Shown here piece by piece: positions 8,626 to 17,751 of a stretch of 64,000 nucleotides of DNA. Both the position numbers and the translations under genes were made by a program. The stretch is taken from contig JBBEAY010000058.1 of assembly GCA_040882605.1 (NCBI GenBank), positions 1-64,000 on the forward strand, in the 5' to 3' direction. How positions within the stretch are numbered: position 1 is the first letter of the stretch; every line of letters starts with the position of its first letter. The notes beneath the pieces are model-generated. The model saw nothing but the letters and a program-made list of their open reading frames with translations. It had not been told where the DNA came from and made no database searches. The stretch is from JAOUEA01 sp040882605. GTDB taxonomy: Bacteria > Actinomycetota > UBA4738 > HRBIN12.

Positions 8626-9696
8626 TCAGACGGTCGCGCCGCCGCTCTCGTGGCGCATGAACGACTCGTAGCACGCGGCCTCGTGCTCGGGAGCGAGCTC
8701 CCGTAGCGCCAGGTCCTCCCCCTTGCACCGAGCCTCGATGCCGAGCTCTGCAGCCCTGCCCGACACCACCACCGGACAGCGAGGGTGGAAGCGGCACCCG
8801 TCGGGGATACGGGTCGGGTCGGGCGGTTCGCCGGTGAGGATCGGCCTATCGAGTCCGCCGGCTTCGGGCACCACGTCGAGCAACGCCCTGGTGTAGGGAT
8901 GCTCGGGTCTCAGCAGCACATCCTCGGCCGGGCCGATCTCGACGATGCGACCGAGGTACATGATCGCGACGCGGTCTGCGACCGTCCACGCGAGCCCCAG
9001 GTCGTGGGTGACGATGATGATCGAGATCTTGAGCTCGCCCCGGAGCTTCATCAGTAGATCGAGGATCTCTCCTCGCACCGAGGCGTCGAGGTTGGACACC
9101 GGCTCGTCCGCCACGATGACCTCGGGATCCAACGCCAACGCGCCCGCGATCACCACTCGCTGGCGCTGCCCGCCGGAGAGCTCATGCGGGTACTGCAGGT
9201 AGAAGCGCTCGGGTGGGCGCAGCCCCGATCGCGAGAGAGCCCGAGCCACGAGTTGCTCTTCGTTCTGGCCGTCGGGGCCGCTGTGGATCCCATGGATCCT
9301 CAGGCCCTCGGCGACGATCTCGTAGACGGTCTGGCGAGGGTTGAGTGCCGCCGAGGGATCCTGGAACACCATCTGCACCTTGCGCCGGTAGGCACGCAGG
9401 TTTCGAGACAGCGGTTTCCCCTCGTAGAGCACCTCACCTGCCTGCGGGCGGATCAAGCCCATGATGGCTCGTGCCGTGGTCGTCTTGCCGCACCCCGACT
9501 CGCCTGCGAGCGCCAGCACTTCTCCCCGATGAAGGGTGAGATCCAGGCCGTCGACCGCCTTGGCGTCGGCTCCCTTCTTCCCCGTCAGGCCGGCGAGCAG
9601 GCTCACCCGCCCGGTGAAGTTCACCTTGAGGCCGCGGACCTCGATGACCGGCTCCCCGGCGAGTGAAGTTGGGTGTTCGCTCGTGACCTCGGTCAT
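8626..9696 (-). CDS. dppF: oligopeptide/dipeptide ABC transporter ATP-binding protein (OppF/DppF type)
   Basis: A 356-residue ATPase. Walker A GESGCGKT is at 65-72, followed by the signature LSGGQRQR, Walker B VIVADEP and the switch His region (IIIVTHDLG). The C-terminal extension has the Cys-containing oligopeptide-transporter motif (CRFHPRCP), typical of OppD/OppF proteins that carry an Fe-S or structural Cys region. It is the last gene of the transporter operon, three bases after dppD. With DppD it powers import through DppB and DppC. Specificity is set by the binding protein and not by this subunit. Confidence 0.93.
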   Translation of the reverse strand: MTEVTSEHPTSLAGEPVIEVRGLKVNFTGRVSLLAGLTGKKGADAKAVDGLDLTLHRGEVLALAGESGCGKTTTARAIMGLIRPQAGEVLYEGKPLSRNLRAYRRKVQMVFQDPSAALNPRQTVYEIVAEGLRIHGIHSGPDGQNEEQLVARALSRSGLRPPERFYLQYPHELSGGQRQRVVIAGALALDPEVIVADEPVSNLDASVRGEILDLLMKLRGELKISIIIVTHDLGLAWTVADRVAIMYLGRIVEIGPAEDVLLRPEHPYTRALLDVVPEAGGLDRPILTGEPPDPTRIPDGCRFHPRCPVVVSGRAAELGIEARCKGEDLALRELAPEHEAACYESFMRHESGGATV

Positions 9697-9699
9697 CGA

Positions 9700-10695
9700 T
9701 CAGCCCGTCGAGGCGCCGGTTCCGGAGGTCGCAGGCGCGCCCTCTGCCAGCAGACACGAAGCGCGGCGGTCCTCGCCTGCCGCCCACAGCTCCGGCACGA
9801 TGTGTGCGCAGTCATCCCATGCGACCGGACAACGCGGGTGGAAGGGGCAACCCGACGGGATCTTCTGTGGATCGGGGGGGTCGCCGCCCAATCCAGCAGG
9901 CTTGCGCCTGAACCGAACGTCGCCGATCGACGGGAAGGCCGCCGCGAGTGCCTTGGTGTACGGATGCACGGGGCTCGTGAACACCGTCTTCGCGCTGCCT
10001 TCCTCGATGATCTTCCCCGCATACATGATGGCCAGGCGATCCGAGACTTCGACCAACACCGACAGGTCGTGCGTGATGAACAGCATGGCGAGACCGAGAT
10101 CGCGTTCGAGCGAACGCAACAGCCTCAGCACCTGGGCCTGCACCATGACGTCGAGCGCGGTTGTTGGTTCGTCAGCGATGACCAGCGAGGGGCTGCACGC
10201 CAAAGCCATCGCGATCATGACTCGCTGCTTCTGGCCCCCCGACAGCTCGTGTGGGTAGTCGTCGATGCGGCGGCTCGGCAGGCCGACCTGCTCTAACAGC
10301 TCACCCGCTCGCACCTGAGCACCACGATCACTCGCCATCTGATGGATCGTGATGGCCTCGTTGATCTGTGCACCGATCCGCTGCACCGGGTTGAGGGCGT
10401 GCAGTGCTCCCTGGAAGATGATCGAAGCCCCGGTCCATCTTACGGCTCGCAGGCGGCCTGGTTTCATGGCCAGCACATCTTCGCCATCGAGCAGGATCGT
10501 GCCGTCGATCTTGGTGCTCGGCGAGTGCAATCGCAAGATGGCTCCCGCGATCGTCGACTTCCCGCAGCCGGACTCGCCGGCGAGCCCGAGGACCTCGCCT
10601 TTGCGGATGTCGAAGCTCACCCCTCGCACGGCGGGCACATCTCCGCTCTTCGCTGCGTACGTCACGGCGAGGTCGCTGATCGAAAGAACGCTCAT
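9700..10695 (-). CDS. dppD: oligopeptide/dipeptide ABC transporter ATP-binding protein (OppD/DppD type)
   Basis: A 331-residue ATPase with Walker A GESGCGKS at 40-47, signature LSGGQKQR, Walker B LVIADEP and the C-terminal CPFHPRCP motif shared with OppD-type subunits. ATG 10695 was chosen because it overlaps the dppC stop (ATGA, 10692-10695); the longer frame upstream would intrude on dppC. It forms the second ATPase of the heterodimeric ABC transporter. Energises peptide or related solute uptake on the cytoplasmic side of the membrane. Confidence 0.93.
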   Translation of the reverse strand: MSVLSISDLAVTYAAKSGDVPAVRGVSFDIRKGEVLGLAGESGCGKSTIAGAILRLHSPSTKIDGTILLDGEDVLAMKPGRLRAVRWTGASIIFQGALHALNPVQRIGAQINEAITIHQMASDRGAQVRAGELLEQVGLPSRRIDDYPHELSGGQKQRVMIAMALACSPSLVIADEPTTALDVMVQAQVLRLLRSLERDLGLAMLFITHDLSVLVEVSDRLAIMYAGKIIEEGSAKTVFTSPVHPYTKALAAAFPSIGDVRFRRKPAGLGGDPPDPQKIPSGCPFHPRCPVAWDDCAHIVPELWAAGEDRRASCLLAEGAPATSGTGASTG

Positions 10696-11663
10696 CGCTC
10701 TCGGATCCTGGGGTTGATGATCTCGTCGAGCGCGTACCCGACCATCGTGAAGCCGAGCACGACCGTCACGATGCAGAAGCTCGGAGTGAGCAACCACCAC
10801 CATGCACCGATCGAGGTGGCGCCGCGACTGAAGGCCTCTTCGATGATCGTTCCCCACGTCACTCGGAGCGGATCCCCGAGACCCAGGAACGACAGCGCAG
10901 ACTCAGACAGGATCGCGATCGCCACCACGAGGATCGCATTGGCCAGGATGATAGGCATCACATTAGGCAGGATGTGTCGCGAGATCACGTACCAGCTCCC
11001 GGCGCCGAGCGCCTTCGAACGCTCTACGTACAGATGCTCTTTGACCGAGAGGGTTTGGGCGCGGATCAACCGAGCGGCTCCAGGCCACGAGGTGAACCCG
11101 ATGATCCCGATCACCACCCAGATGTTCTGTCCGAAGATCGAAGCCAACACGATGGCGAGAGCCAGCCACGGGATCACGAGCAGGAAGTCGGCCATGCGCA
11201 TGAGGACCGTGTCGCTGAACCGACCGACGAAGCCTGCGACGATGCCGACGAGCGACCCGATCACCATCGTGATCACGCTCGCCACGAGGCCGACGAGGAG
11301 CGACATCCGTGCGCCGTGCACGACCAGCCAGAACACTGAGCGCCCGTCGGCGTCGGTGCCGAGGATGTTGTTGGCGTTGGGAGGACAAGGCAGCTCTCGG
11401 AACGTACACGGGGCGATGTCCGCCTCGGTTACGGCTACCTTGCTGAGGGTTGACTGGTCGGCGAAGATCGAGAGGATCGCCGTCGCGCCGAAGATCAGCA
11501 GGATCACGAGGCCCGCCACGCCCATAGGGCTGCGTCGATAGCGTGACCAGAAGCGTGAAAGTGCCAGGCGCCTGCGCGTCCAGGTGATCTGTCGCGGGCT
11601 CCGCAGCTCCGGCAGAGGTCCCGGCTCGGGCTGCGGTTGTTCCTGGAGCTCCTCGGTCTTCAT
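10692..11663 (-). CDS. dppC: oligopeptide/dipeptide ABC transporter permease (OppC/DppC type)
   Basis: A 323-residue membrane protein. A Pro/Glu-rich cytosolic N-terminus (~45 residues) precedes the first helix (GVAGLVILLIFGATAIL). A periplasmic-side loop of ~50 residues with two Cys (CTFRELPC) and a binding-protein-dependent transport domain with five helices follow. The EAA-type coupling loop (SKALGAGSWYVISRHILPN) contacts the ATPases. Overlaps the genes on both sides by 4 bp (ATGA), so the whole block is translationally coupled. Pairs with DppB to form the channel. Confidence 0.93.
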   Translation of the reverse strand: MKTEELQEQPQPEPGPLPELRSPRQITWTRRRLALSRFWSRYRRSPMGVAGLVILLIFGATAILSIFADQSTLSKVAVTEADIAPCTFRELPCPPNANNILGTDADGRSVFWLVVHGARMSLLVGLVASVITMVIGSLVGIVAGFVGRFSDTVLMRMADFLLVIPWLALAIVLASIFGQNIWVVIGIIGFTSWPGAARLIRAQTLSVKEHLYVERSKALGAGSWYVISRHILPNVMPIILANAILVVAIAILSESALSFLGLGDPLRVTWGTIIEEAFSRGATSIGAWWWLLTPSFCIVTVVLGFTMVGYALDEIINPRIRER

Positions 11664-12646
11664 GCGGAGGACCTCACCCTCGGATCGAGGTAACCGTACA
11701 AGACGTCGGCGATCAGGTTCGCCACGAGCACGGCGAGGCTGAACACCAGGAAGGTGCCCTGCAGAACCGGGAAGTCATGCTTGCGCAGGGCGTCGAACGA
11801 GAGCTTGCCGATGCCGGGGTAGGAGAAGACGAGCTCCACGGTGATGGCTCCCCCGAGGACGAAGCCGAACGACAGGGCGATCAACGTGACGGTCGGGAGC
11901 AGGGCGTTGCGCGCAGCATGGTGCCGGAGGACCAGCTTGTCTCGCAAGCCCTTCGCTCGGGCCAACGAGATGTACTCCTCGCCCATGACGTCGAGGAGCG
12001 ACGAGCGCATCACCAAGTAGTACTCGCCCACATACGCAAGTGTCAGCGTGATCCACGGCAAGAACAGATGGTTGAGCACGTCGGCGATGTACGCCAGGCC
12101 CGTGGCGTTGCCGGTCACCGACTTGTACCCCCCGCTCGGGAACAGATGCAGGTACTTGGTAAACAGCAGCAAGAACAAGATGCCAAGTACGAACTCCGGC
12201 ATCGAGTAGAGGATGAGCGAACCCGACATGGCTGAAAGATCGAGGGCCCGGCCCCGCCGCCAGCCGCCGTAGGCGCCGAGCACGAGGCCGAGCGCGACCG
12301 ACGCGATCGTGCTGGTGCCGACGAGGACCAGGGTCTTGGGCAGGTCTCGGAAGAACACCGTCGAGACCTGCTCTCCCGGTTCGACGAACGTCGAGACGCC
12401 GAGATCACCTCGGAACGTGTCTGCGATGTACCCCACGTACTGCGTCGGAAGTGGGTCGAGCAATCCGAGGTCATCGCGGAGCTGCTGCTGTTGCTCTCCG
12501 CTCAGCTCGACTCCAGAGGTCTTCGTGAGCAGCGCAACGGGATCTCCCGGGATGACCCGGAAAAGGAAGAAGTTGAAAGTGAGGATGAAGAACAGGGTGA
12601 GGAACGCCTGGAAGATCTTGCCCAGGACGTATCGCTGCGTCCCCAC
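11660..12646 (-). CDS. dppB: oligopeptide/dipeptide ABC transporter permease (OppB/DppB type)
   Basis: A 328-residue permease with six hydrophobic segments. It has the DppB-family N-terminus (VLGKIFQAFLTLFFILTFNF; FRVIPGDP) and an EAA loop (EYISLARAKGLRDKLVLRHH). It starts at GTG 12646, 28 bp after the binding-protein gene, and its stop overlaps dppC (ATGA). Length and layout are normal. With DppC it makes the transmembrane pore of the importer. Confidence 0.93.
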   Translation of the reverse strand: MGTQRYVLGKIFQAFLTLFFILTFNFFLFRVIPGDPVALLTKTSGVELSGEQQQQLRDDLGLLDPLPTQYVGYIADTFRGDLGVSTFVEPGEQVSTVFFRDLPKTLVLVGTSTIASVALGLVLGAYGGWRRGRALDLSAMSGSLILYSMPEFVLGILFLLLFTKYLHLFPSGGYKSVTGNATGLAYIADVLNHLFLPWITLTLAYVGEYYLVMRSSLLDVMGEEYISLARAKGLRDKLVLRHHAARNALLPTVTLIALSFGFVLGGAITVELVFSYPGIGKLSFDALRKHDFPVLQGTFLVFSLAVLVANLIADVLYGYLDPRVRSSA

Positions 12647-12674
12647 CCTGCTCTTCTCTCCCGCTCGTTCTCGT

Positions 12675-14501
12675 CTACGCGCGATCCTCGTCGGAGCGTC
12701 CGCGTCGCACCAGCGTGACGACCAGGATCACCGCGACGACGCCGGCCAGGATCGCCAGCCAGACGCCGGCCGAGATGCCCGAGTCGCCGGTCTTGGTCCC
12801 CGTACCGCCCTCCCCGATCAACGCCAGTGGCGCCACGGTGAGAGCAGTGTGTCGTCCGTATTGCCCCCAGAGGAATCCGTCGGGGTTCGGCGCCACGTTC
12901 TCCTCCAGTCCTCCCCACTCGGCGCTGTCGTAGGCCTCTAGGGAGTTGTAGTTGTACAGGACGATCTCGGGGATGTCGGAGTAGACGATCTGCTGCATCT
13001 CGGCAACGATCGCCGCGCGTTCCTCCGAGCTCGCGACGGTCTGCTGCTCTTCGTACAGCTGGTCGTACTCGGGGTTGGCGTAGCAGGTGTCGCTCCAGTA
13101 CCCGCACTCCTCCGTGGTGTAGGTCGAGAGCTGGAACCCGGGGTCGGGCTCCACTCCCCACCCCCAGATGTACAGGTCGAAGTCGTTCGACAGGTAGATG
13201 TCGGTGAGCTTGTCGTCGGTCACGACGTCGACCTTCGTCGAGATGCCGATCTCGTCGAGCCAGCCGGAGATGAACTCGCCGGACGTGATGCTCTGTGGAT
13301 CCTCGGACCGCAACACGAACCTGAAGTCGAGCGCTTGCCCACCGTTCGGCATCTCACGCACGCCGTCGTTGTCGGTGTCGAGGTACCCGGCTTCGTCGAG
13401 GATGCGATTCGCTTCGACCGGATCGTAGGGGATGGGTTCCTCAGGTTCGACGCGCCATCGCGTCATGTAGGGAGGCAGCACGACGGTTCCCGGACTCCCG
13501 AAGCCCTGGAGCACCCGATCAACCAGGGATTGTTTGTCGATCGCGGTAGCGATCGCGAGCCGTACATCGTGGTCGAGGAGGGCAGGGTGCCCGCCGGTGC
13601 CGGTCTTCTTGCAATCGACATCGGCCTCAGGCGTGTCCGGCTGACACATCGGGAAGCTCATCTGGGTGAACGCGGTTTCGGGTCCGACGTGTGTGGAGAT
13701 GCCTTCGACCGTGGCCAAAGAGTCGAACAGGTCGATCGAGACGTCTCCGATGTAGTCGATCTCACCCTCGCGCAGAGCGGTGACCATGGCCTCTTCGTTG
13801 TCGTACTTGCGAACGATGTACTTGTCGATCAGAGGCGCGCCGCCCCAGTAGTCGGGGTTGGCTTCCATCGTCCAGGACTGGCCCTTGTCCCAGTCGGTGA
13901 GCTGGAACGGGCCGGTGCCGATCATGTTCGGGTAGTTCTTGAAGTCCAGCGCTTCCTTCTTGTCGAACTCGCCCCAGATGTGCTCGGGAAGGATGTACAC
14001 GTACGGGGGAACCTCCGGAGCGGTGGTCGGCTCGGTGGTGTTCCACGCGAACGTGTAGTCGTCGATCACCTCGAACGAATCCGTGAACGGCAGGTAGTTC
14101 GTGAAGGCAGCGATGTTGTTCTCGGCGATGAAGTCGAACGTAAACACCACGTCGTTGGCGGTGAAGGGCTCACCGTCCTGCCAGGTCACGTCGTCGCGGA
14201 GCTCGATCGTCCAGGTGAGCCCGTCCTCGCTCGGCGTCCATTTCGTCGCCAGATTCGGAACGGGAGACATGTCTTCTTGCGAGAAGCTGATCAGCAGATC
14301 GTAGTTGAGGTCCATGACCTCGAACTCCGGCGACTCGAACGCTCGGAACGGGTTTACGGTCCTCATGTCGTTGATCGTGCCAGCGACGAAAACTATCTCC
14401 TCGTCGCTCGTCGATTGTGCGAGTGCGGACCCCGAAATGGCCACTGCTCCCAACACGGTCAGCAAGGTGATCGCTGCGATCACCCTTCTGGTCGTTATCA
14501 T
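12675..14501 (-). CDS. dppA: ABC transporter substrate-binding protein, family 5 (dipeptide/oligopeptide/nickel type)
   Basis: A 608-residue exported protein. A signal peptide (residues 1-29, ending GSALAQ) precedes a family-5 binding domain (FTANDVVFTFDFI; GTGPFQLTDW). Unusually for this class, there is a C-terminal transmembrane helix (~578-600, WLAILAGVVAVILVVTLV) followed by RRGRSDEDRA. The protein is thus anchored by its C-terminus and not by a lipid-modified Cys. Start ATG 14501 has a good SD (GAAGGAGGG, 14505-14513 on the complement). Captures peptide-like solute outside the cell for DppBCDF. An LD-carboxypeptidase gene lies directly upstream in the same direction. Confidence 0.92.
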   Translation of the reverse strand: MITTRRVIAAITLLTVLGAVAISGSALAQSTSDEEIVFVAGTINDMRTVNPFRAFESPEFEVMDLNYDLLISFSQEDMSPVPNLATKWTPSEDGLTWTIELRDDVTWQDGEPFTANDVVFTFDFIAENNIAAFTNYLPFTDSFEVIDDYTFAWNTTEPTTAPEVPPYVYILPEHIWGEFDKKEALDFKNYPNMIGTGPFQLTDWDKGQSWTMEANPDYWGGAPLIDKYIVRKYDNEEAMVTALREGEIDYIGDVSIDLFDSLATVEGISTHVGPETAFTQMSFPMCQPDTPEADVDCKKTGTGGHPALLDHDVRLAIATAIDKQSLVDRVLQGFGSPGTVVLPPYMTRWRVEPEEPIPYDPVEANRILDEAGYLDTDNDGVREMPNGGQALDFRFVLRSEDPQSITSGEFISGWLDEIGISTKVDVVTDDKLTDIYLSNDFDLYIWGWGVEPDPGFQLSTYTTEECGYWSDTCYANPEYDQLYEEQQTVASSEERAAIVAEMQQIVYSDIPEIVLYNYNSLEAYDSAEWGGLEENVAPNPDGFLWGQYGRHTALTVAPLALIGEGGTGTKTGDSGISAGVWLAILAGVVAVILVVTLVRRGRSDEDRA

Positions 14502-14561
14502 GCCGCCCTCCTTCGGTTGGATCGCGTCGCTCGTCCATCGCTTCGCGAACGTCGATATGTC

Positions 14562-15551
14562 TTACGCATGTGGTGCGACTCCCGGTTGGTCGATCGTCAG
14601 TGTCTTGGCGTCGGCGTCGAGGGTCGCCATGACCCCCAGCGGTATCGATGCCAGGTGTTTCCCGTGCCCGAGAGGAAGCTTGTATAGCACCGGCACCCCC
14701 AGCGAAGCTAGGTGCCGCTCGAACGCATCCTCGAGCGAGCGATCGCGGGGGGTCTCGGGGCGATCCTCTCGCCATCCGCAATCCTTCATCTCGCCGATCA
14801 CGACGCCTGCGATGCCGTCGAGCTTGCCGGCGAGCCGCAGCTGGTCGAGATGCACCTCGATCACGTAGGTCGCCTCGTGCACCTCCTCGAAGAACAGGAT
14901 CGCGCCGTCGAAGGCCGGCTCGAACGGTGTGCCGATCAGGTGCACGAGCGTGAACAGGTTGCCGCCCACGATCGGCGCGGTGACCTTTCCCGGTGCGATC
15001 GCGCGCACGTACGCGTCGTCGGGATCGCGAGGCACCTGTCCTGCCGCGCCCTTCATGAAGGCGTCGAGGGCGGAGTCCCAGGTGAAGGCCGTCCGCTCGG
15101 GGATGCCCATGGAGCCAAGCCCCGGCCCGTGAAGCGTCGCGAGCCCGGTGCGTTGGTGGATCGCGATGTGCAGGTTCGTGATATCGGAGTACCCCATGAG
15201 CGCCTTGGGGTTCGCCTCGATCAGGTCGTAGTCGAGGTGGGGAAGCACCTGCATCGCGCCCGTGCCGCCCCAGAGCACCTGGATCACGTCGACTTCCGGG
15301 TCGGCGAACAGGGCGTTGAGATCGGCCGCTCGTTGCTCGGGAGTTCCTGCGACGTAGTCATCCTGGGCCCACACGCCCTCGCTCAACTTCACGTGAAAGC
15401 CGCGCTCCTGCCACCACTCGACCGGTCGCTCGATATCGCTGCGGTTGTAGTAAGGCCCGCTCGGTGAGCAGACGCCGATCGTGCCCCCCGGGGGCAATGG
15501 GGCGCCGAAGATGGTGGCGGCGATGTGGTTCACGCGATCGTATCCGCCCAC
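14562..15551 (-). CDS. S66 family LD-carboxypeptidase (LdcA/MccF-like)
   Basis: A 329-residue cytoplasmic serine peptidase. The nucleophile Ser122 sits in GYSDITNLH. A Glu follows in FFEEVHEATYVI and the His in LPLGHGKHLASIPLG, giving the Ser-Glu-His triad of family S66. Known roles: removal of the terminal D-Ala from murein tetrapeptides during recycling, or cleavage of microcin C7-like conjugates (MccF). It starts at GTG 15551; the next gene downstream, 60 bp on, is the binding protein of a peptide importer, so murein peptide uptake and trimming is the simplest reading. In Bacillus subtilis an S66 enzyme (YkfA) is likewise next to a dipeptide transporter. Confidence 0.88.
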   Translation of the reverse strand: MGGYDRVNHIAATIFGAPLPPGGTIGVCSPSGPYYNRSDIERPVEWWQERGFHVKLSEGVWAQDDYVAGTPEQRAADLNALFADPEVDVIQVLWGGTGAMQVLPHLDYDLIEANPKALMGYSDITNLHIAIHQRTGLATLHGPGLGSMGIPERTAFTWDSALDAFMKGAAGQVPRDPDDAYVRAIAPGKVTAPIVGGNLFTLVHLIGTPFEPAFDGAILFFEEVHEATYVIEVHLDQLRLAGKLDGIAGVVIGEMKDCGWREDRPETPRDRSLEDAFERHLASLGVPVLYKLPLGHGKHLASIPLGVMATLDADAKTLTIDQPGVAPHA

Positions 15552-15636
15552 GATCGGCGGGTTCGGCCGAACGGATCGATGGCGTATCGCGGTGCCAGGC
15601 GCATGACGTTCGGCTCTCCCCCCACGATGCCGGGGA

Positions 15637-17007
15637 TTATGCAGGTGCTAGCCCGTTCGCGCTAGTCCCTACTTTCGGTTCCCTTTCCCCAGCCCGCCGC
15701 ATGATGCTCGTGATGAACGAGGTCTTGGCCTCGGTGTAGGTCAAGGTGTCCTTCGGGTGGGTGGCGGCGAGCTTGCGTTTGAGCTCGGCGTACGCAGCAG
15801 CATCGTCGTCGTGGGTGCGCAGCCAGTCGCGGAACGCGAGGTGCCGTTGTTCCCACTCCGAGCCCGCGACACACACGTGCAGCTGGAAGCAACGCTCGCC
15901 GTCGACATCGCGACTGAAGTACTCGTGGCCGGCGTCCCAGGGGTCGAGCACCCATCGGTAACCGAGGGCGTTGTTGAGCGGCTCGAGGTAGGCGTCGCGC
16001 GGCGTCAGCGCGTGCAGCGAGAGCTGGATGTCGATGATCGGCTTGGCCGCGAGGCCCGCCACCGAAGTCGATCCGACGTGGTCGATCCGGGCGAGCAGGC
16101 CGCCGGGCAGCGCCGCGACGATGCGAGCGGCCTCGGCCTGGAATCGAGCGGGCCAATCTGTGTCGGGGTCGGCGATGCGGTACTCGCGACCTCGCCCTTC
16201 CGGCTCGCCGGGCTTGGCCCGTGCGCCGCGAAGTCGCGAGAGCAGCACTAGCGCGTCGAACAGCGACTGTTGCACGGGGTCGGTCGCGGCGGTCTCCTCC
16301 GGGTGCCACTGCACCCCGACGATCCAGGGTTCGACGGTGGGATCGTTCGTCGGCCCGACGTCGAGCTCGATCGCCTCGACGAGGCCGTCGGGGCTGTGGC
16401 CGGTCGCGCGCAGCCGTTCGCCGACACGGTCGACGCCCTGATGGTGGTGCGACGAACACGTGAGGTCACCCGACTTCGTCATCGCGGCGAGGTAGGAGGT
16501 GCGCATGGGTGTCACGGTGTGCAGCGTCTCGGTGCCCTCGAGCGGCACACCGTGCTGGAGCAGGCCGGACATGCCGGGAAGATGCTGGTGCAGCGTGCCT
16601 CCGTAGGCCACGTTCATGATCTGCATGCCCCGGCAGATGCAGAGCACCGGCACCCGCATGTGCTCGGCCGCGAGCAGCAGCTCGATCTCGAATGTGTCGC
16701 GGTCGACCTCGACGCCGTAGTTGTGCTCGGTGTCTGGCTCGGCGCCGTACGCGGCGGGGTCGACGTCGCCGCCTCCGACGAGCAGCAGCCCGTCGAACGG
16801 CTCAAGCGTTGGCTCGGCGTCGCTCGGCTCGCCAGGCGCGACGATCGCGGTGCGTGCGCCAGATCGTCTGATGGCCTCGATGTAGGGCGCCGGCACGCCG
16901 TAGCCGCCGTCGGGCCAGCGCGTCACACGGTCGCGCCCGAGGTGGTATGCGACGACGGCCACGAGGGGCCGGTACGTCTCGGCGTGCTGCCAGGAACCCG
17001 TGGTCAT
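15637..17007 (-). CDS. fusion: C26 gamma-glutamyl hydrolase (PuuD-like) plus GrpB/UPF0157 domain
   Basis: A 456-residue two-domain protein. Residues ~13-260 are a class I amidotransferase-fold peptidase of family C26. It has nucleophile Cys125 (ICRGMQIMN), a GGGDVDP motif at 78-84, and His235 and Glu237 (VQWHPEE), as in gamma-glutamyl-GABA hydrolase PuuD. A linker (GEPEGRGRE) leads to a GrpB-type domain at ~275-440, with GST at 312-314 and Asp326 in KPIIDI, the pattern of the nucleotidyltransferase-like UPF0157 family. Start ATG 17007 overlaps the stop of the upstream amidotransferase (ATGA). No internal stop or frameshift separates the domains. It probably hydrolyses a gamma-glutamyl amide; the role of the GrpB half is unknown. 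Confidence 0.88.
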   Translation of the reverse strand: MTTGSWQHAETYRPLVAVVAYHLGRDRVTRWPDGGYGVPAPYIEAIRRSGARTAIVAPGEPSDAEPTLEPFDGLLLVGGGDVDPAAYGAEPDTEHNYGVEVDRDTFEIELLLAAEHMRVPVLCICRGMQIMNVAYGGTLHQHLPGMSGLLQHGVPLEGTETLHTVTPMRTSYLAAMTKSGDLTCSSHHHQGVDRVGERLRATGHSPDGLVEAIELDVGPTNDPTVEPWIVGVQWHPEETAATDPVQQSLFDALVLLSRLRGARAKPGEPEGRGREYRIADPDTDWPARFQAEAARIVAALPGGLLARIDHVGSTSVAGLAAKPIIDIQLSLHALTPRDAYLEPLNNALGYRWVLDPWDAGHEYFSRDVDGERCFQLHVCVAGSEWEQRHLAFRDWLRTHDDDAAAYAELKRKLAATHPKDTLTYTEAKTSFITSIMRRAGEREPKVGTSANGLAPA

Positions 17008-17723
17008 GCGGTCGCGACGGCCACCCTTGCGAACCGCGTGAACACCTCTCTGCCGCGAAGCTCGTGCGCCTCGAGGAGCCGGTCGGCTTCGCCCCGGATC
17101 GCGGCGGCGGACTTGCCCCACGACGTCTCGAGCGGACCGTCCTGCTCCTCGAACGTGTCGAGCCACATCTCCATCTCGTCGCGCACGATCTCGAGATGGA
17201 ACTGCAGGCCCCAGGTGCGGTCGCCGATGCGGTAGGCCTGGTTCTGTACCCGATCGCCCTCGGCGAGCAGGATCGCGCCGGCGGGAAGCTCGAACGTGTC
17301 CATATGCCACTGGAATTCCATGTCGCCGTCGGCGAGGTGGGAGACCAACGCGTCGTCGGCCGCAGCCGCTGTGGGGCGGATCGGCTCGAAGCCGACCTCG
17401 CGCACGGGCGCTTTCATGACCGGCGCATCGAGCGACCACGCTAGCATCTGGGCGCCGAAGCAGACGCCGAGATAGGGCACGCCGCGATCGATCGCTTCGA
17501 GTGTTAGCTCGCGGGCATCTTTGATGAACGGCTGCTCGTCGGCGTGCTCGACGTTGTACGAGCTGCCGAACAGCACCACGCCTGCGATGCCGTCGAGCGA
17601 AGGACGGGGTTCGCCGTGGAGCGCTTCCCATACGGTGACTGGCACACCGGCCGCTTCCACGGCCGGGAGCGCCACGCCGAACGTCTCCACCGGGTCGCAA
17701 CGGGCGAACAGGATCGCGTTCAT
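17004..17723 (-). CDS. class I glutamine-amidotransferase-fold protein (GATase1)
   Basis: A 239-residue stand-alone GATase1 protein. Catalytic Cys88 (LGVCFGAQ), His176 and Glu178 (LQFHLEI) are all present, so it should hydrolyse glutamine or a gamma-glutamyl amide. No synthetase domain is fused. ATG 17723 is the first good start; the longer frame upstream runs through a tandem repeat. It is translationally coupled to the C26-GrpB fusion. Two amidotransferase-fold hydrolases in tandem suggest successive or alternative gamma-glutamyl substrates. It lies at the head of a minus-strand block that runs through the peptide transporter. Confidence 0.85.
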   Translation of the reverse strand: MNAILFARCDPVETFGVALPAVEAAGVPVTVWEALHGEPRPSLDGIAGVVLFGSSYNVEHADEQPFIKDARELTLEAIDRGVPYLGVCFGAQMLAWSLDAPVMKAPVREVGFEPIRPTAAAADDALVSHLADGDMEFQWHMDTFELPAGAILLAEGDRVQNQAYRIGDRTWGLQFHLEIVRDEMEMWLDTFEEQDGPLETSWGKSAAAIRGEADRLLEAHELRGREVFTRFARVAVATA

Positions 17724-17751
17724 GCGTCCGAGTTTCGCACAAGCCGCGGGC

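Noticed and set aside
13335..14687. 450-codon plus-strand open frame opposite the binding-protein gene
   Set aside because: Antisense shadow; the minus strand encodes a full substrate-binding protein in operon context.
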